DNA of 50,005 bases from Cyclobacteriaceae bacterium (GTDB lineage Bacteria > Bacteroidota > Bacteroidia > Cytophagales > Cyclobacteriaceae). The position numbers were made by a program, and so were the translations under genes. The notes beneath the pieces were generated by a model, which was given only the letters and a program-made list of their open reading frames with translations, did no database searches and had not been told where the DNA came from. This document shows positions 20,701 to 26,652 of the stretch, piece after piece. Location: positions 1-50,005 of the forward strand of contig JAHBUB010000028.1 of the NCBI GenBank assembly GCA_019638285.1. Direction: 5' to 3'. Within the stretch, counting starts at the first letter, position 1, and each line of letters begins with the position of its first letter.

Positions 20701-20991
20701 AAAGCGATCATGGATAGTATCTTAGGCATACCACAAGTAGGCTTGGGTACAAAACCGGCAGATCCGACTCTTACCCGGATGATCATTTCCGCCTTGGGAT
20801 ACATCAGTTCCGCCAAAGGAAGCATTAATGCTACTGATAGAAGGGTGTATGGCTTTGCTGAAGATGAGATTAACAAAATCGTTGAGCGTGTAAATAAATT
20901 TTACAGCACCACTTGGTCTTCTTACAAACAGCTGATGGAGGCCGCGAATCTTTCACCATTCAAAAGCTATCCACCATTAAATCGTAATTAA
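17743..20991 (+). CDS. Secreted BNR/VPS10-like beta-propeller protein
   Basis: A 1082-residue exported protein with signal peptide ending near NLPAQQ. Most of the length (about residues 30-730) is a double propeller of sortilin/sialidase type with many Asp-box repeats (SLDGGATWKN, TTDGGKTWEN, TYDGGATWQK, SADGGENWVK, TRDGGKTWTD). A lysine/proline-rich linker near 800-825 leads to a fibronectin-like part and a charged helical C-terminus. Databases tend to label such proteins glycosyl hydrolases, but Asp boxes are structural and I see no sialidase arginine triad, so an enzyme role is not supported. It follows the S9 peptidase by 76 bases and probably belongs to the same surface nutrient system. 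It ends just before a strong terminator. Confidence 0.8.
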   Translation: MKKSIIKITIIALLMSVVINLPAQQLDMDKLTGMKARSIGPAGMSGRVTAIDVVLSNTSIIYAGTASGGLWKSTSAGINWTPVFDKENTQSIGDIAIQQSNPSVVWVGTGEGNPRNSMNSGGGIYKSLDGGATWKNMGLEKTRNIHRVIIDPQNPNVVYVGAIGVPWGDQKERGVYKTTDGGKTWENILYINEKTGVGDMVMDPSNPNKLIVGMYEHHRKPWQFVSGGDGSGMYITYDGGATWQKKTSKNGLPEGNFGRMGFAISMNRPEIVYAWVESSKNAIYRSADGGENWVKMNDKTDDIGGRPFYYSSIAVDPKNENRLYTYYSEVNVSEDGGKTFRKLLPYSGVHPDHHAWWINPEDPAHMIDGNDGGLYTTHDYGKNWRFAENIPVTQFYHVNVDMELPYNVYGGAQDNGVYAGPAYMWKDQGIYNTYWKELMFGDGMDVIPDPVDNRYGYSMTQNGALVRYDKETGYKHSIKPTHPDPKMRLRFNWNSGLALDPFDNNIVYYGSQFLHKSTDKGVTWEIISPDLSSNMEFDYEKEAKGGVGTEIGSENYGNIITISPSTLEKNVIWVGTDDGHVQLTRDGGKTWTDVTPTVGFAKGSWIPQLNASTYNAGEVFVVANNYRKADSKPYLFRSKDYGKTWVSMVSGAQLGEENYVLAMVQDKVEPKLIFVGTENGLFISLDEGKNYTRWTVGFPKSAPTMDLVIHPREQDLVIGTFGRSFYILDDIRPLRELVKNGTQVLSKTIHLFTPPEAYIAEYQYADGVMFPAEGMYMGENRAAGAMISYVANKAQAKKEVAVEAPSKNKGKKTEVKPEPVPAPEIKGNVKYDSVKIEIFNTKGERIVNDRMKSPETGGLHRYQWDLTETAPKAPSRGGAGDRWGGSVSIKALPGTYKVRMTYGDAKDSTQLVVKYDPRFSVSQDILEARYKMQKDLGQMMEVAATATTRLRESNDLAAEYLKEMESRKNEDLKSKIDQTKAVKDSIKAIMDSILGIPQVGLGTKPADPTLTRMIISALGYISSAKGSINATDRRVYGFAEDEINKIVERVNKFYSTTWSSYKQLMEAANLSPFKSYPPLNRN

Positions 20992-21015
20992 TCCTTTGTA
21001 ATATTTATGGTGTGA

Positions 21016-21070
21016 GAGGACGGATAGGGAAGAAACTTTGTTTCTCCTTATCCTCCTCTTTATTTTTTTT
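21016..21070 (+). terminator. Terminator after the BNR protein gene
   Basis: A long imperfect stem pairs 21016-21036 with 21040-21058 through a three-base loop, then TTTATTTTTTTT follows. It ends the susCD-peptidase-BNR region. Confidence 0.75.
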
Positions 21071-21097
21071 CAGGCAGAGCAATCGCATTACTAAAAT

Positions 21098-21114
21098 CAT
21101 AGGCATTGCCTATG
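21098..21114. repeat. 17-base near-perfect palindrome
   Basis: CATAGGCA and TGCCTATG flank a single central T. It could be an operator or a cruciform-prone site, but no regulated gene lies close on either side. Confidence 0.4.
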
Positions 21115-21274
21115 CACCAGATCAATTTAATTGTAGGTCTTATAGATAAAACGCTAAATTATTCGCAATAAAAGACCAGTGGTATCCAAAATCAAATACT
21201 TGGCCTCTTTTTTATTCACTTGTCTTTTTACCAATAAAAACCAACAGGATATTATTATTTCATTTTTTGAATAA

Positions 21275-21287
21275 AGGAGGAGGGATT
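21275..21287 (+). repeat. 13-base direct repeat of the tRNA-Ser 3' end, outer copy
   Basis: AGGAGGAGGGATT occurs here and again at 21449-21461, where it is the acceptor and T-arm part of tRNA-Ser. The spacing is 174 bases. Such repeats can mark an attachment site, but this one is short and purine-rich. Confidence 0.35.
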
Positions 21288-21405
21288 AATTGCATTGATC
21301 CCTTTGAGAGGAAGCCAAACAATCTGCTCAAGCGTGCTTCGCTCGATTTGTTTTGTGCCTTCTCCTCACTCAAAATTTTGTTTTGGTTTAGATCCATCAC
21401 AAACA

Positions 21406-21432
21406 AAAATGCCCCGACATTCGGGGCATTTT
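21406..21432 (-). terminator. Terminator of tRNA-Ser
   Basis: AAAATGCCCCGA (21406-21417) and TCGGGGCATTTT (21421-21432) form a perfect 12-base stem with a three-base loop. On the minus strand it is followed by TTTTTGTTTG-like sequence and lies 14 bases after the tRNA 3' end. Confidence 0.85.
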
Positions 21433-21445
21433 ACTGCGGTGTTTG

Positions 21446-21530
21446 CAGAGGAGGAGGGATTCGAACCCCCGGAACCTTGCGGTTCAACGGTTTTCAAGAC
21501 CGCCGCATTCGACCGCTCTGCCACTCCTCT
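21446..21530 (-). tRNA. tRNA-Ser (anticodon UGA)
   Basis: The minus strand folds into a class II tRNA of 85 bases. The acceptor AGAGGAG pairs with CTCCTCT and the D arm begins TGGCAGAGCGG. The anticodon loop CTTGAAA carries TGA (plus-strand 21494-21496). The long variable arm GAACC-GCAA-GGTTC is typical of serine tRNA, and the T arm contains GGTTCGAATCC. The discriminator base is G at 21446, and CCA is not encoded. It has its own promoter upstream and a strong terminator downstream. Confidence 0.95.
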
Positions 21531-21575
21531 GTAAATGCTAAACCTAAGTTTTAAACCTTAGCGCGGATCGGTCGG

Positions 21576-21606
21576 CAAAAGTAATTGATAAATCGCTTTC
21601 AACAAA
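21576..21606 (-). promoter_or_regulatory. Promoter of tRNA-Ser
   Basis: On the minus strand TTTG (21606-21603), a spacer of exactly 19 bases and TACTTTTG (21583-21576) match the Bacteroidetes primary promoter in full. The predicted start lies about 40 bases ahead of the mature tRNA. This is the best promoter match in the window. Confidence 0.7.
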
Positions 21607-21614
21607 GTTTAGAC

Positions 21615-23138
21615 CTACTCCTCACTAAAATCCGGAAAGGTTTTCTTGAGTTCTTTGTTGGAATAGTTACGGTAACTCGGCTTGCTGGCATCCAACTCTA
21701 AAACGACCAATTTCTGATTGTTGATAATGGGAAGGAGTTTGTCTCTGTCAATGTCAAATTCCTGGTTCCTTCTGCTCGTCTTGAGTGCATACTTTCTGGC
21801 AAAATTATCTCCAGCCACCTGAAGCTGATTTCTTATCTCCACATTTACCTTCATTTTCTCCAGAATGTCATTTTTCGACTTCCCTAGTAGCTCCGTGGCT
21901 TCCAGTGTTCCCAATGTAAGCACTGTGGTGCCCCCTATTGCAGAGACAACTTTTGAAGGATCCGTAGGAAGGATAACAGGAGATAACCCTGTAGTAGCTC
22001 CCAAGGATGCATTAATAAGGGCCCTATTTTTCTTTCCTCTTTTAGCTTTTTTATATGCTTTTGAAAGAGTTTCATGATTATCATCCAGAATGTCGATGAG
22101 TCCCTTCGCCTGGGTAAGTGAATTTCGGTATTTGATATAGGTAAGCTTGTCCTTTTCTTCAATGTTCTCAGCATCTCTCACGATCACTCTTACTTTGCGT
22201 TGGGTACGGTTATTAGCGTTGTCAATGGCAAAAAAGATAAAGTCAACCTTTTTTGTAGTATCCGTCTCCTCTACAAATTCATACCCTGGCCTCCATATAA
22301 ATTCAGATTGTACTTTTGTGTTTTCTTTAAAGCTTTCCTTGGGTACCTGTGGATCCGAACAAACAAAGCCGACCTGAGCAATATTGTCGTCTCCATTAGG
22401 ATCTGAAACATACATCTTAAGGTTAACCACATCACTTTCTGAGACGGTAATGATACTATCATTTGGAACTAAAAATATTTCAGGAGGCAAATCCATTTGA
22501 GTTTGTGCAATCTTCAATTTACCAAGGCTGGTTGCTTTGGCGGGTTGGTCCTCCACAATAAATTCGACTGTGAGAGGATTGTCCCTTAGTGCGTAAAACT
22601 GACTTTTTGAAGGGGTCCAGGTAAATAAGCCAAGGGAACTCAAATGGGCACCCTGAGGCATTTTTTCTTGTACTGGTTTAAAAGTTATGGGGTCGCCATC
22701 CATATCCTTTACATATTCCGCAGGTATTTGATAACTATTGCTTGAGGCCATTTTTACATAGACTACAGGTAACTCTTCAATAACAGGGGGGCGATTTTTA
22801 TGGAGCACGGTAAATGTGATGGCTGTTCGGGCTTTCCTTCCATCCTTCATTAATACCTCAAAAATTACATTGAAATCTTTTTGTTTTTCTAAACGGTCAA
22901 CCAAATCAAAACCAGGTTGCCAGAAGAAATTGCCCAAGGTATCAAACTGGATACCCGTAGATCCAATCCCCTCTAATCTAAAAAGCCTGGGGGAAATTGA
23001 ATCCCTTACCTCTAGTTTAAATTTCAACTCATCGCCCTCCGACAATATATTCCACCCATATTGGTAAGGGAAAATCAGGTCTTGCGATAGTGCCAGATTG
23101 GCAAAACAAACAAAAGCTAAAATAATTACTCTCTTCAT
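21615..23138 (-). CDS. Secreted protein with cadherin/Ig-like repeats, function unknown
   Basis: A 507-residue exported protein; the signal peptide ends near ANLALSQ. Residues 20-320 hold three similar Ig/cadherin-like domains, each carrying an aromatic-W-x-P turn (FFWQPGFD, LFTWTPSK, FIWRPGYE) and acidic stretches (DMDGDP, DPNGDD) that could bind calcium. The C-terminal 180 residues are helical, with a basic patch (KKAKRGKKN), a small glycine/threonine-rich hydrophobic segment near 378-418 and a charged end. No lipobox or type IX sorting tail is seen. A -7-like box TAAATTTG sits at 23154-23161 on this strand, very near the ATG. I do not recognise a named family. It ends next to the tRNA promoter and is divergent from the alkyltransferase-like gene. 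Confidence 0.75.
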   Translation of the reverse strand: MKRVIILAFVCFANLALSQDLIFPYQYGWNILSEGDELKFKLEVRDSISPRLFRLEGIGSTGIQFDTLGNFFWQPGFDLVDRLEKQKDFNVIFEVLMKDGRKARTAITFTVLHKNRPPVIEELPVVYVKMASSNSYQIPAEYVKDMDGDPITFKPVQEKMPQGAHLSSLGLFTWTPSKSQFYALRDNPLTVEFIVEDQPAKATSLGKLKIAQTQMDLPPEIFLVPNDSIITVSESDVVNLKMYVSDPNGDDNIAQVGFVCSDPQVPKESFKENTKVQSEFIWRPGYEFVEETDTTKKVDFIFFAIDNANNRTQRKVRVIVRDAENIEEKDKLTYIKYRNSLTQAKGLIDILDDNHETLSKAYKKAKRGKKNRALINASLGATTGLSPVILPTDPSKVVSAIGGTTVLTLGTLEATELLGKSKNDILEKMKVNVEIRNQLQVAGDNFARKYALKTSRRNQEFDIDRDKLLPIINNQKLVVLELDASKPSYRNYSNKELKKTFPDFSEE

Positions 23139-23228
23139 AGTTTAAAATCTGGGCAAATTTAAGGCCTCAAGCATTCCAATGCCTCAATAACTGCTAATTT
23201 CAACCTATCAATTTGATTACTGGTAGAT

Positions 23229-23570
23229 ATGGGCAAAAAGGAGAGAGAATATAATTTTTTTAATGATGTATACGAGGTGGTGAAGTTAATTCCGAAAGGA
23301 AGGGCCACCAGCTATGGTGCCATCGCTGCCTATTTGGGCACCAAAATGAGTGCGAGGATGGTTGGCTGGGCAATGAATGCTGCTCATAATGATAAGACCA
23401 TACCTGCTCATCGTGTCGTCAATAGAAACGGGCAACTAACAGGAAGATTTCACTTTAAAGCACCTACCACCATGCAATACAGGCTAGAAAAGGAGGGTGT
23501 GAAAGTAAAAGATGATACTATTGTAGACTTTTCAAAGGTCTTTTGGGATCCACACAAGGAGTTGTACTAG
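23229..23570 (+). CDS. Alkyltransferase-like protein (MGMT fold without the catalytic cysteine)
   Basis: A 113-residue protein with the DNA-binding domain of O6-alkylguanine-DNA alkyltransferase. Seen are IPKGRATSYGAIA, the SARMVGWAMN helix with the base-flipping arginine (Arg43), and NRNGQLTGR. The active site, PCHR in true MGMT, reads PAHR at residues 59-62, so the alkyl-accepting cysteine is replaced by alanine. Alkyltransferase-like (ATL) proteins, usually PWHR, bind O6-alkylguanine and pass the lesion to nucleotide excision repair; this protein fits that group in size and layout. It stands alone between divergent and downstream genes. DNA damage recognition is a sound guess; direct reversal is excluded by the missing cysteine. 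Confidence 0.88.
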   Translation: MGKKEREYNFFNDVYEVVKLIPKGRATSYGAIAAYLGTKMSARMVGWAMNAAHNDKTIPAHRVVNRNGQLTGRFHFKAPTTMQYRLEKEGVKVKDDTIVDFSKVFWDPHKELY

Positions 23571-23654
23571 TCTCATTGGGATACGCATTCCCGAAATGGG
23601 ACTCTTTTAATACTCTAACCCCCTTATTTAATCATTTTTGATCGTTTTTAGTGC

Positions 23655-23670
23655 TGGCACACCATTCGTA
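23655..23670 (+). promoter_or_regulatory. Possible sigma-54 type promoter
   Basis: TGGCAC at 23655-23660 and TTCGTA at 23665-23670 place GG and GT twelve bases apart, the spacing of the -24/-12 elements. The -12 GC is GT here, which weakens the match. The predicted start would give a leader of about 37 bases for the small secreted protein gene. Confidence 0.3.
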
Positions 23671-23717
23671 TAGGTGTATTCAAAAATTAAATAAAACATA
23701 AAACGAATAAAAATTAA

Positions 23718-24056
23718 ATGAAAACGCTCAGCATTATCCTTACCATCTCTTTATTCTCCTTTACAGCAAACGTATTGGCTTCTAATTCTAATCCGGATTC
23801 AGTTGAGATAGCTGAGTCTAACCGGATGGATGTGATGGTTTTGAGATTTCACAAGGATCAGGTAGGTGGACAAATTGTAATATCAGACTCGAAAGGTGAA
23901 GAGGTATCAAAAATGACCATCAAAAGAAAAAGAATGATTATCGACTTTGATAAAGTAAATTTTGGTGCTTATAAAATTAAAGTAATGAAAGAAGGCGCTG
24001 AAATAGCAACATTCAATTATAATAAAGAACTCATCTTGAGTGAGGTTGTGCGATAA
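23718..24056 (+). CDS. Small secreted beta-rich protein, function unknown
   Basis: A 112-residue protein with a signal peptide of about 21 residues (cut near VLAS). The mature part is a single small beta-sandwich: alternating strands VMVLRF, GQIVISDSKGEEV, MTIKRKRMIIDF, GAYKIKVM and ATFNYNKEL. This resembles the fold of DUF3244 proteins and of the C-terminal sorting domain of type IX secretion substrates, but here it forms the whole protein and is not a tail. No lipobox is seen. A possible sigma-54 site lies upstream and a hairpin shared with the convergent symporter gene lies downstream. I do not recognise a function; export to the periplasm or surface is likely. Confidence 0.65.
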   Translation: MKTLSIILTISLFSFTANVLASNSNPDSVEIAESNRMDVMVLRFHKDQVGGQIVISDSKGEEVSKMTIKRKRMIIDFDKVNFGAYKIKVMKEGAEIATFNYNKELILSEVVR

Positions 24057-24079
24057 TAAATGTCAGTTGGATTAATCGG

Positions 24080-24110
24080 AAAAGGCTACTCATTGGGTGG
24101 CCTTTTCTTT
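24080..24110. terminator. Shared hairpin between convergent genes
   Basis: AAAAGGC (24080-24086) and GCCTTTT (24100-24106) form a 7-base stem with TTTTCTTTT following on the plus strand. The stop codon of the symporter gene (24090-24092) lies in the loop, so that gene's last codons are part of the terminator. Confidence 0.65.
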
Positions 24111-25544
24111 TACGCTGATTAAATACAATCCAAGAAAAGTGAGGAATCCATTGAGGATCAAATTTTCGTATCCCACCTGATAACCGTTGAATAGCTTTGG
24201 CGCATAGTGAACAAAGAGATAACAAATAAGGGGAGAGAGTATACAAATAAGAGGGACTAACTTTCCATTCACTTTTTTTGTGGTAAGGATACCAAATGCG
24301 AACAGCCCAAGGAGTGGCCCATAAGTGTAAGTAGCTACTACCAATACGGCATCAATTAAAGATCGCTCATTTATTTCTTTGAAAACCAAGATAATAATGA
24401 GAAACAAAACAGAGAATCCGACATGGACTATGTTTTTTTGCTTTTGCTTAGTTTTTTCAGGTTTGTTTTTAAAATCTAAAAAATCAATGCAAAAGGAAGT
24501 TGTTAAGGCAGCCAAGGCAGAATCGGAACTTGCATAAGTGGAAGCGGTGATGCCCAGTAAAAACAGGATGGCCGCAAATAAGCCAAATTCATTAAAAGCA
24601 AGCATGGGAAAGAGTTCATCGCGAACCAAAGGCAACGAAATACCAAACTCTGTACTGTAGAGATAGAGGAGAGCACCCAATACCAGAAAGAGCAGATTGA
24701 CAATTACCAATGTACTGCTTAGCCAGAACATATTTTTTTGAGCCTCGCCCAGATTTTTGCAGGTGAGATTTTTCTGCATCAGGTCTTGGTCCATACCGGT
24801 CATCGTAAGAGCAATAAAGGCACCTCCAAAAAATTGTTTTGGAAAGAAGAGCGTACTTTTTGGATCGTCAAAGAAGAAAATGCGAGCGTAGTCACTCTCA
24901 AACACCAACGACAAAAGACCCCCAAAACTAAGATGCATCCGCTGTGCAATTAATACCACGGAAATGACTACGGCCAAAATCAAGAACGTAGTTTGAAATG
25001 TGTCTGTCCACACAATCGTTTTTATTCCACCTTTAAACGTGTAGACCCAGATAAAAAAGATAGTGATCATCACTGTAACAAAAAATGGGATGTCCCAGGC
25101 ATCGAAGAGAAACAATTGCAATACCGAGGCGGCAAGGAAAAGTCGGAGGGAAGAACCCATAGACCTGGAGAGTAAAAAAAAGAACGAACCCGTTTTATAG
25201 GAAATGCGATCAAACCTGTCTTCAAAGTAAGAATATATAGAGATGAGGTTCAATCGGTAATATAAGGGCATCAGTACACCGATAATGACCCAGTAACCCA
25301 ATATATACCCCAGGACCACCTGAAAGTAGGAAAAGGCAGTGCTCCCCACGCTGGCAGGAACAGAAATAAATGTTACTCCAGAGAGTGATGCACCAATCAT
25401 TCCATAGGCAACCAGGTACCAGGGAGATTGCCTGTTTGCGGTGAAGAAAGTGTCTGAGGTAGCTCCTTTGGAGGTAACTATAGAAATGGCTATTAAAATA
25501 GTGAAGTAGGCAAGCAGGATAAACAGTACTAATGAAGGACTCAT
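24090..25544 (-). CDS. Sodium:solute symporter (SSS family)
   Basis: A 484-residue inner membrane protein with about 13 helices and the LeuT-like arrangement of the SSS family. Family marks are the N-terminal FFTANRQSPWYLVAYGMIGASLSGVTFISVP, the GYILGYWVIIGVLMPLYYRLNLISIYSYFEDRFD loop, TGMDQDLMQKNLTCKN and the ASTYASSDSALAALTTSFCIDF segment with the Ser/Ser/Asp sodium-site region. It would drive uptake of a small solute with sodium. The substrate (sugar, amino acid, carboxylate or other) cannot be read from sequence. The ATG at 25544 fits the first helix. It stands alone: convergent with the small secreted protein gene and divergent from clpS. Confidence 0.92.
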   Translation of the reverse strand: MSPSLVLFILLAYFTILIAISIVTSKGATSDTFFTANRQSPWYLVAYGMIGASLSGVTFISVPASVGSTAFSYFQVVLGYILGYWVIIGVLMPLYYRLNLISIYSYFEDRFDRISYKTGSFFFLLSRSMGSSLRLFLAASVLQLFLFDAWDIPFFVTVMITIFFIWVYTFKGGIKTIVWTDTFQTTFLILAVVISVVLIAQRMHLSFGGLLSLVFESDYARIFFFDDPKSTLFFPKQFFGGAFIALTMTGMDQDLMQKNLTCKNLGEAQKNMFWLSSTLVIVNLLFLVLGALLYLYSTEFGISLPLVRDELFPMLAFNEFGLFAAILFLLGITASTYASSDSALAALTTSFCIDFLDFKNKPEKTKQKQKNIVHVGFSVLFLIIILVFKEINERSLIDAVLVVATYTYGPLLGLFAFGILTTKKVNGKLVPLICILSPLICYLFVHYAPKLFNGYQVGYENLILNGFLTFLGLYLISVKEKATQ

Positions 25545-25653
25545 GGCGGGTTGTAAACGCTAAAACTTGTTAATTTTTTTTAATTTTGAAACAGGAAGTT
25601 GAAAAACAGATTTTTTAGAGCGTCAGGCAAGTGGATAGTTGAACAAAGAGGTT

Positions 25654-25935
25654 ATGAAAATGTCGGATCAGGAACAAGGGCTCGTTGAAGTTCTGGAATC
25701 TATTGAGACTACAGATGCGAAGGACCTTGTGGTTTTTAATGATGATTTCAACACCTTTGAGCATGTCATTCAAACATTAATGCATGTGTGCGGACATACA
25801 CCAGAACAAGCAGAGCAGTGCACTTGGATTATTCATCACCGTGGTAAGTGTACCGTGAAAAATGGATCTTTTGAGGAATTGCAACCCATGCGTCAGGCAA
25901 TTTGTGAAAAGGGAATAGACGCTAAGATACTTTAA
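25654..25935 (+). CDS. clpS: ATP-dependent Clp protease adaptor ClpS
   Basis: A 93-residue ClpS adaptor, which binds N-degron substrates and the N-domain of ClpA or ClpC. Seen are the hydrophobic-pocket motif VVFNDDFNTFEHVIQTLM, the helix with HTPEQAEQCTWIIHHRGKC (the usual histidine of the N-degron pocket) and the C-terminal strand with GIDAKIL. I place the start at ATG 25654; a TTG at 25639 and an ATG at 25660 are other options in the same frame. A -7-like TAATTTTG lies at 25581-25588. RecR follows after 10 bases, so the two are likely cotranscribed. Since the unfoldase in this window is ClpC, not ClpA, ClpS should serve ClpC here. Confidence 0.9.
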   Translation: MKMSDQEQGLVEVLESIETTDAKDLVVFNDDFNTFEHVIQTLMHVCGHTPEQAEQCTWIIHHRGKCTVKNGSFEELQPMRQAICEKGIDAKIL

Positions 25936-25945
25936 CAGCAAATAC

Positions 25946-26554
25946 ATGGAATATCCCTCCAAGCTTATTGAAGAAGCTGTTAACGAAGTGTCTAAACTAC
26001 CCGGAATCGGAAAGAAAACCGCTTTAAGGTTAGTCCTTCATCTTATTAAAGAAAATGAAGTAAGCACCTTTGCGCTCACCGCAGCGCTAAATAAGCTCCG
26101 GGCTAATATTGTTTTTTGTAAATATTGCCATAATATTTCTGACGAAGAGGAGTGTTCTATATGCCGTAGTCATCGGAGGGATCGAAGTATACTTTGTGTA
26201 GTAGAGGAGACAGTTGATGTTTTGGCTATAGAGAACACCTCACAATATTCTGGGTTGTACCATGTATTAGGAGGCGTGATATCCCCTATGAATGGGATAG
26301 GACCTTCTGAGTTGAAAATTGAAACCCTATTGCAGCGTGTGTCTCATCGGGAATCTGAGATTAAAGAAGTTATTCTCGCCTTAAGCCCGACCATGGAGGG
26401 AGATACTACTGCGTTTTATGTGAGTAAGCGATTGAAAGATTTTCCGCTAAAGTTAAGCTCTATTGCGCGGGGCATTCCTATAGGCGGAGATCTGGAATAT
26501 GCGGATGAAATTACACTTGGGAGAAGTATTCTGGGTCGAACGCTCTTTAATTAG
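25946..26554 (+). CDS. recR: Recombination protein RecR
   Basis: RecR works with RecO (and RecF) to load RecA at single-strand gaps. The 202-residue length is normal. The order is a helix-hairpin-helix (LIEEAVNEVSKLPGIGKKTALR), a four-cysteine zinc motif (CKYC to CSIC), then a Toprim domain with ILCVVEETVDVLAIE and the typical YHVLGGVISPMNGIGPSEL, and a C-terminal Walker-B-like hook region ending GRSILGRTLFN. It starts 10 bases after clpS. No anomalies. Confidence 0.96.
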   Translation: MEYPSKLIEEAVNEVSKLPGIGKKTALRLVLHLIKENEVSTFALTAALNKLRANIVFCKYCHNISDEEECSICRSHRRDRSILCVVEETVDVLAIENTSQYSGLYHVLGGVISPMNGIGPSELKIETLLQRVSHRESEIKEVILALSPTMEGDTTAFYVSKRLKDFPLKLSSIARGIPIGGDLEYADEITLGRSILGRTLFN

Positions 26555-26652
26555 CTTGCCTACATAAGGAACCGTTACAATAAGTCAAACCATTGTTTTC
26601 CTTCTAGATTTATATGGTTTTCTTTGCGTGAAATACTTTGAAACTGACGATT

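Larger units (their letters stand above)
21071..21405. other. Gene-free stretch with short hairpins left of tRNA-Ser
   Basis: No gene is supported here. Visible items are a near-palindrome at 21098-21114, a hairpin at 21282-21302 (GGGATTAAT, loop TGC, ATTGATCCC), and a longer imperfect hairpin at about 21306-21367 with loop TGCTT. Open frames that run through this stretch into the tRNA are artefacts. It might hold a small RNA or the debris of an old integration. Confidence 0.4.

Noticed and set aside
17743-20991. A sialidase or glycoside hydrolase
   Set aside because: Asp-box repeats are structural; I could not find the arginine triad or catalytic acids of sialidases.
21267-21554. Open frames of 95 and 79 codons across the tRNA region
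   Set aside because: They are read through the antisense of tRNA-Ser and give the well-known false peptide [14 protein letters not shown]; a tRNA is the real feature.
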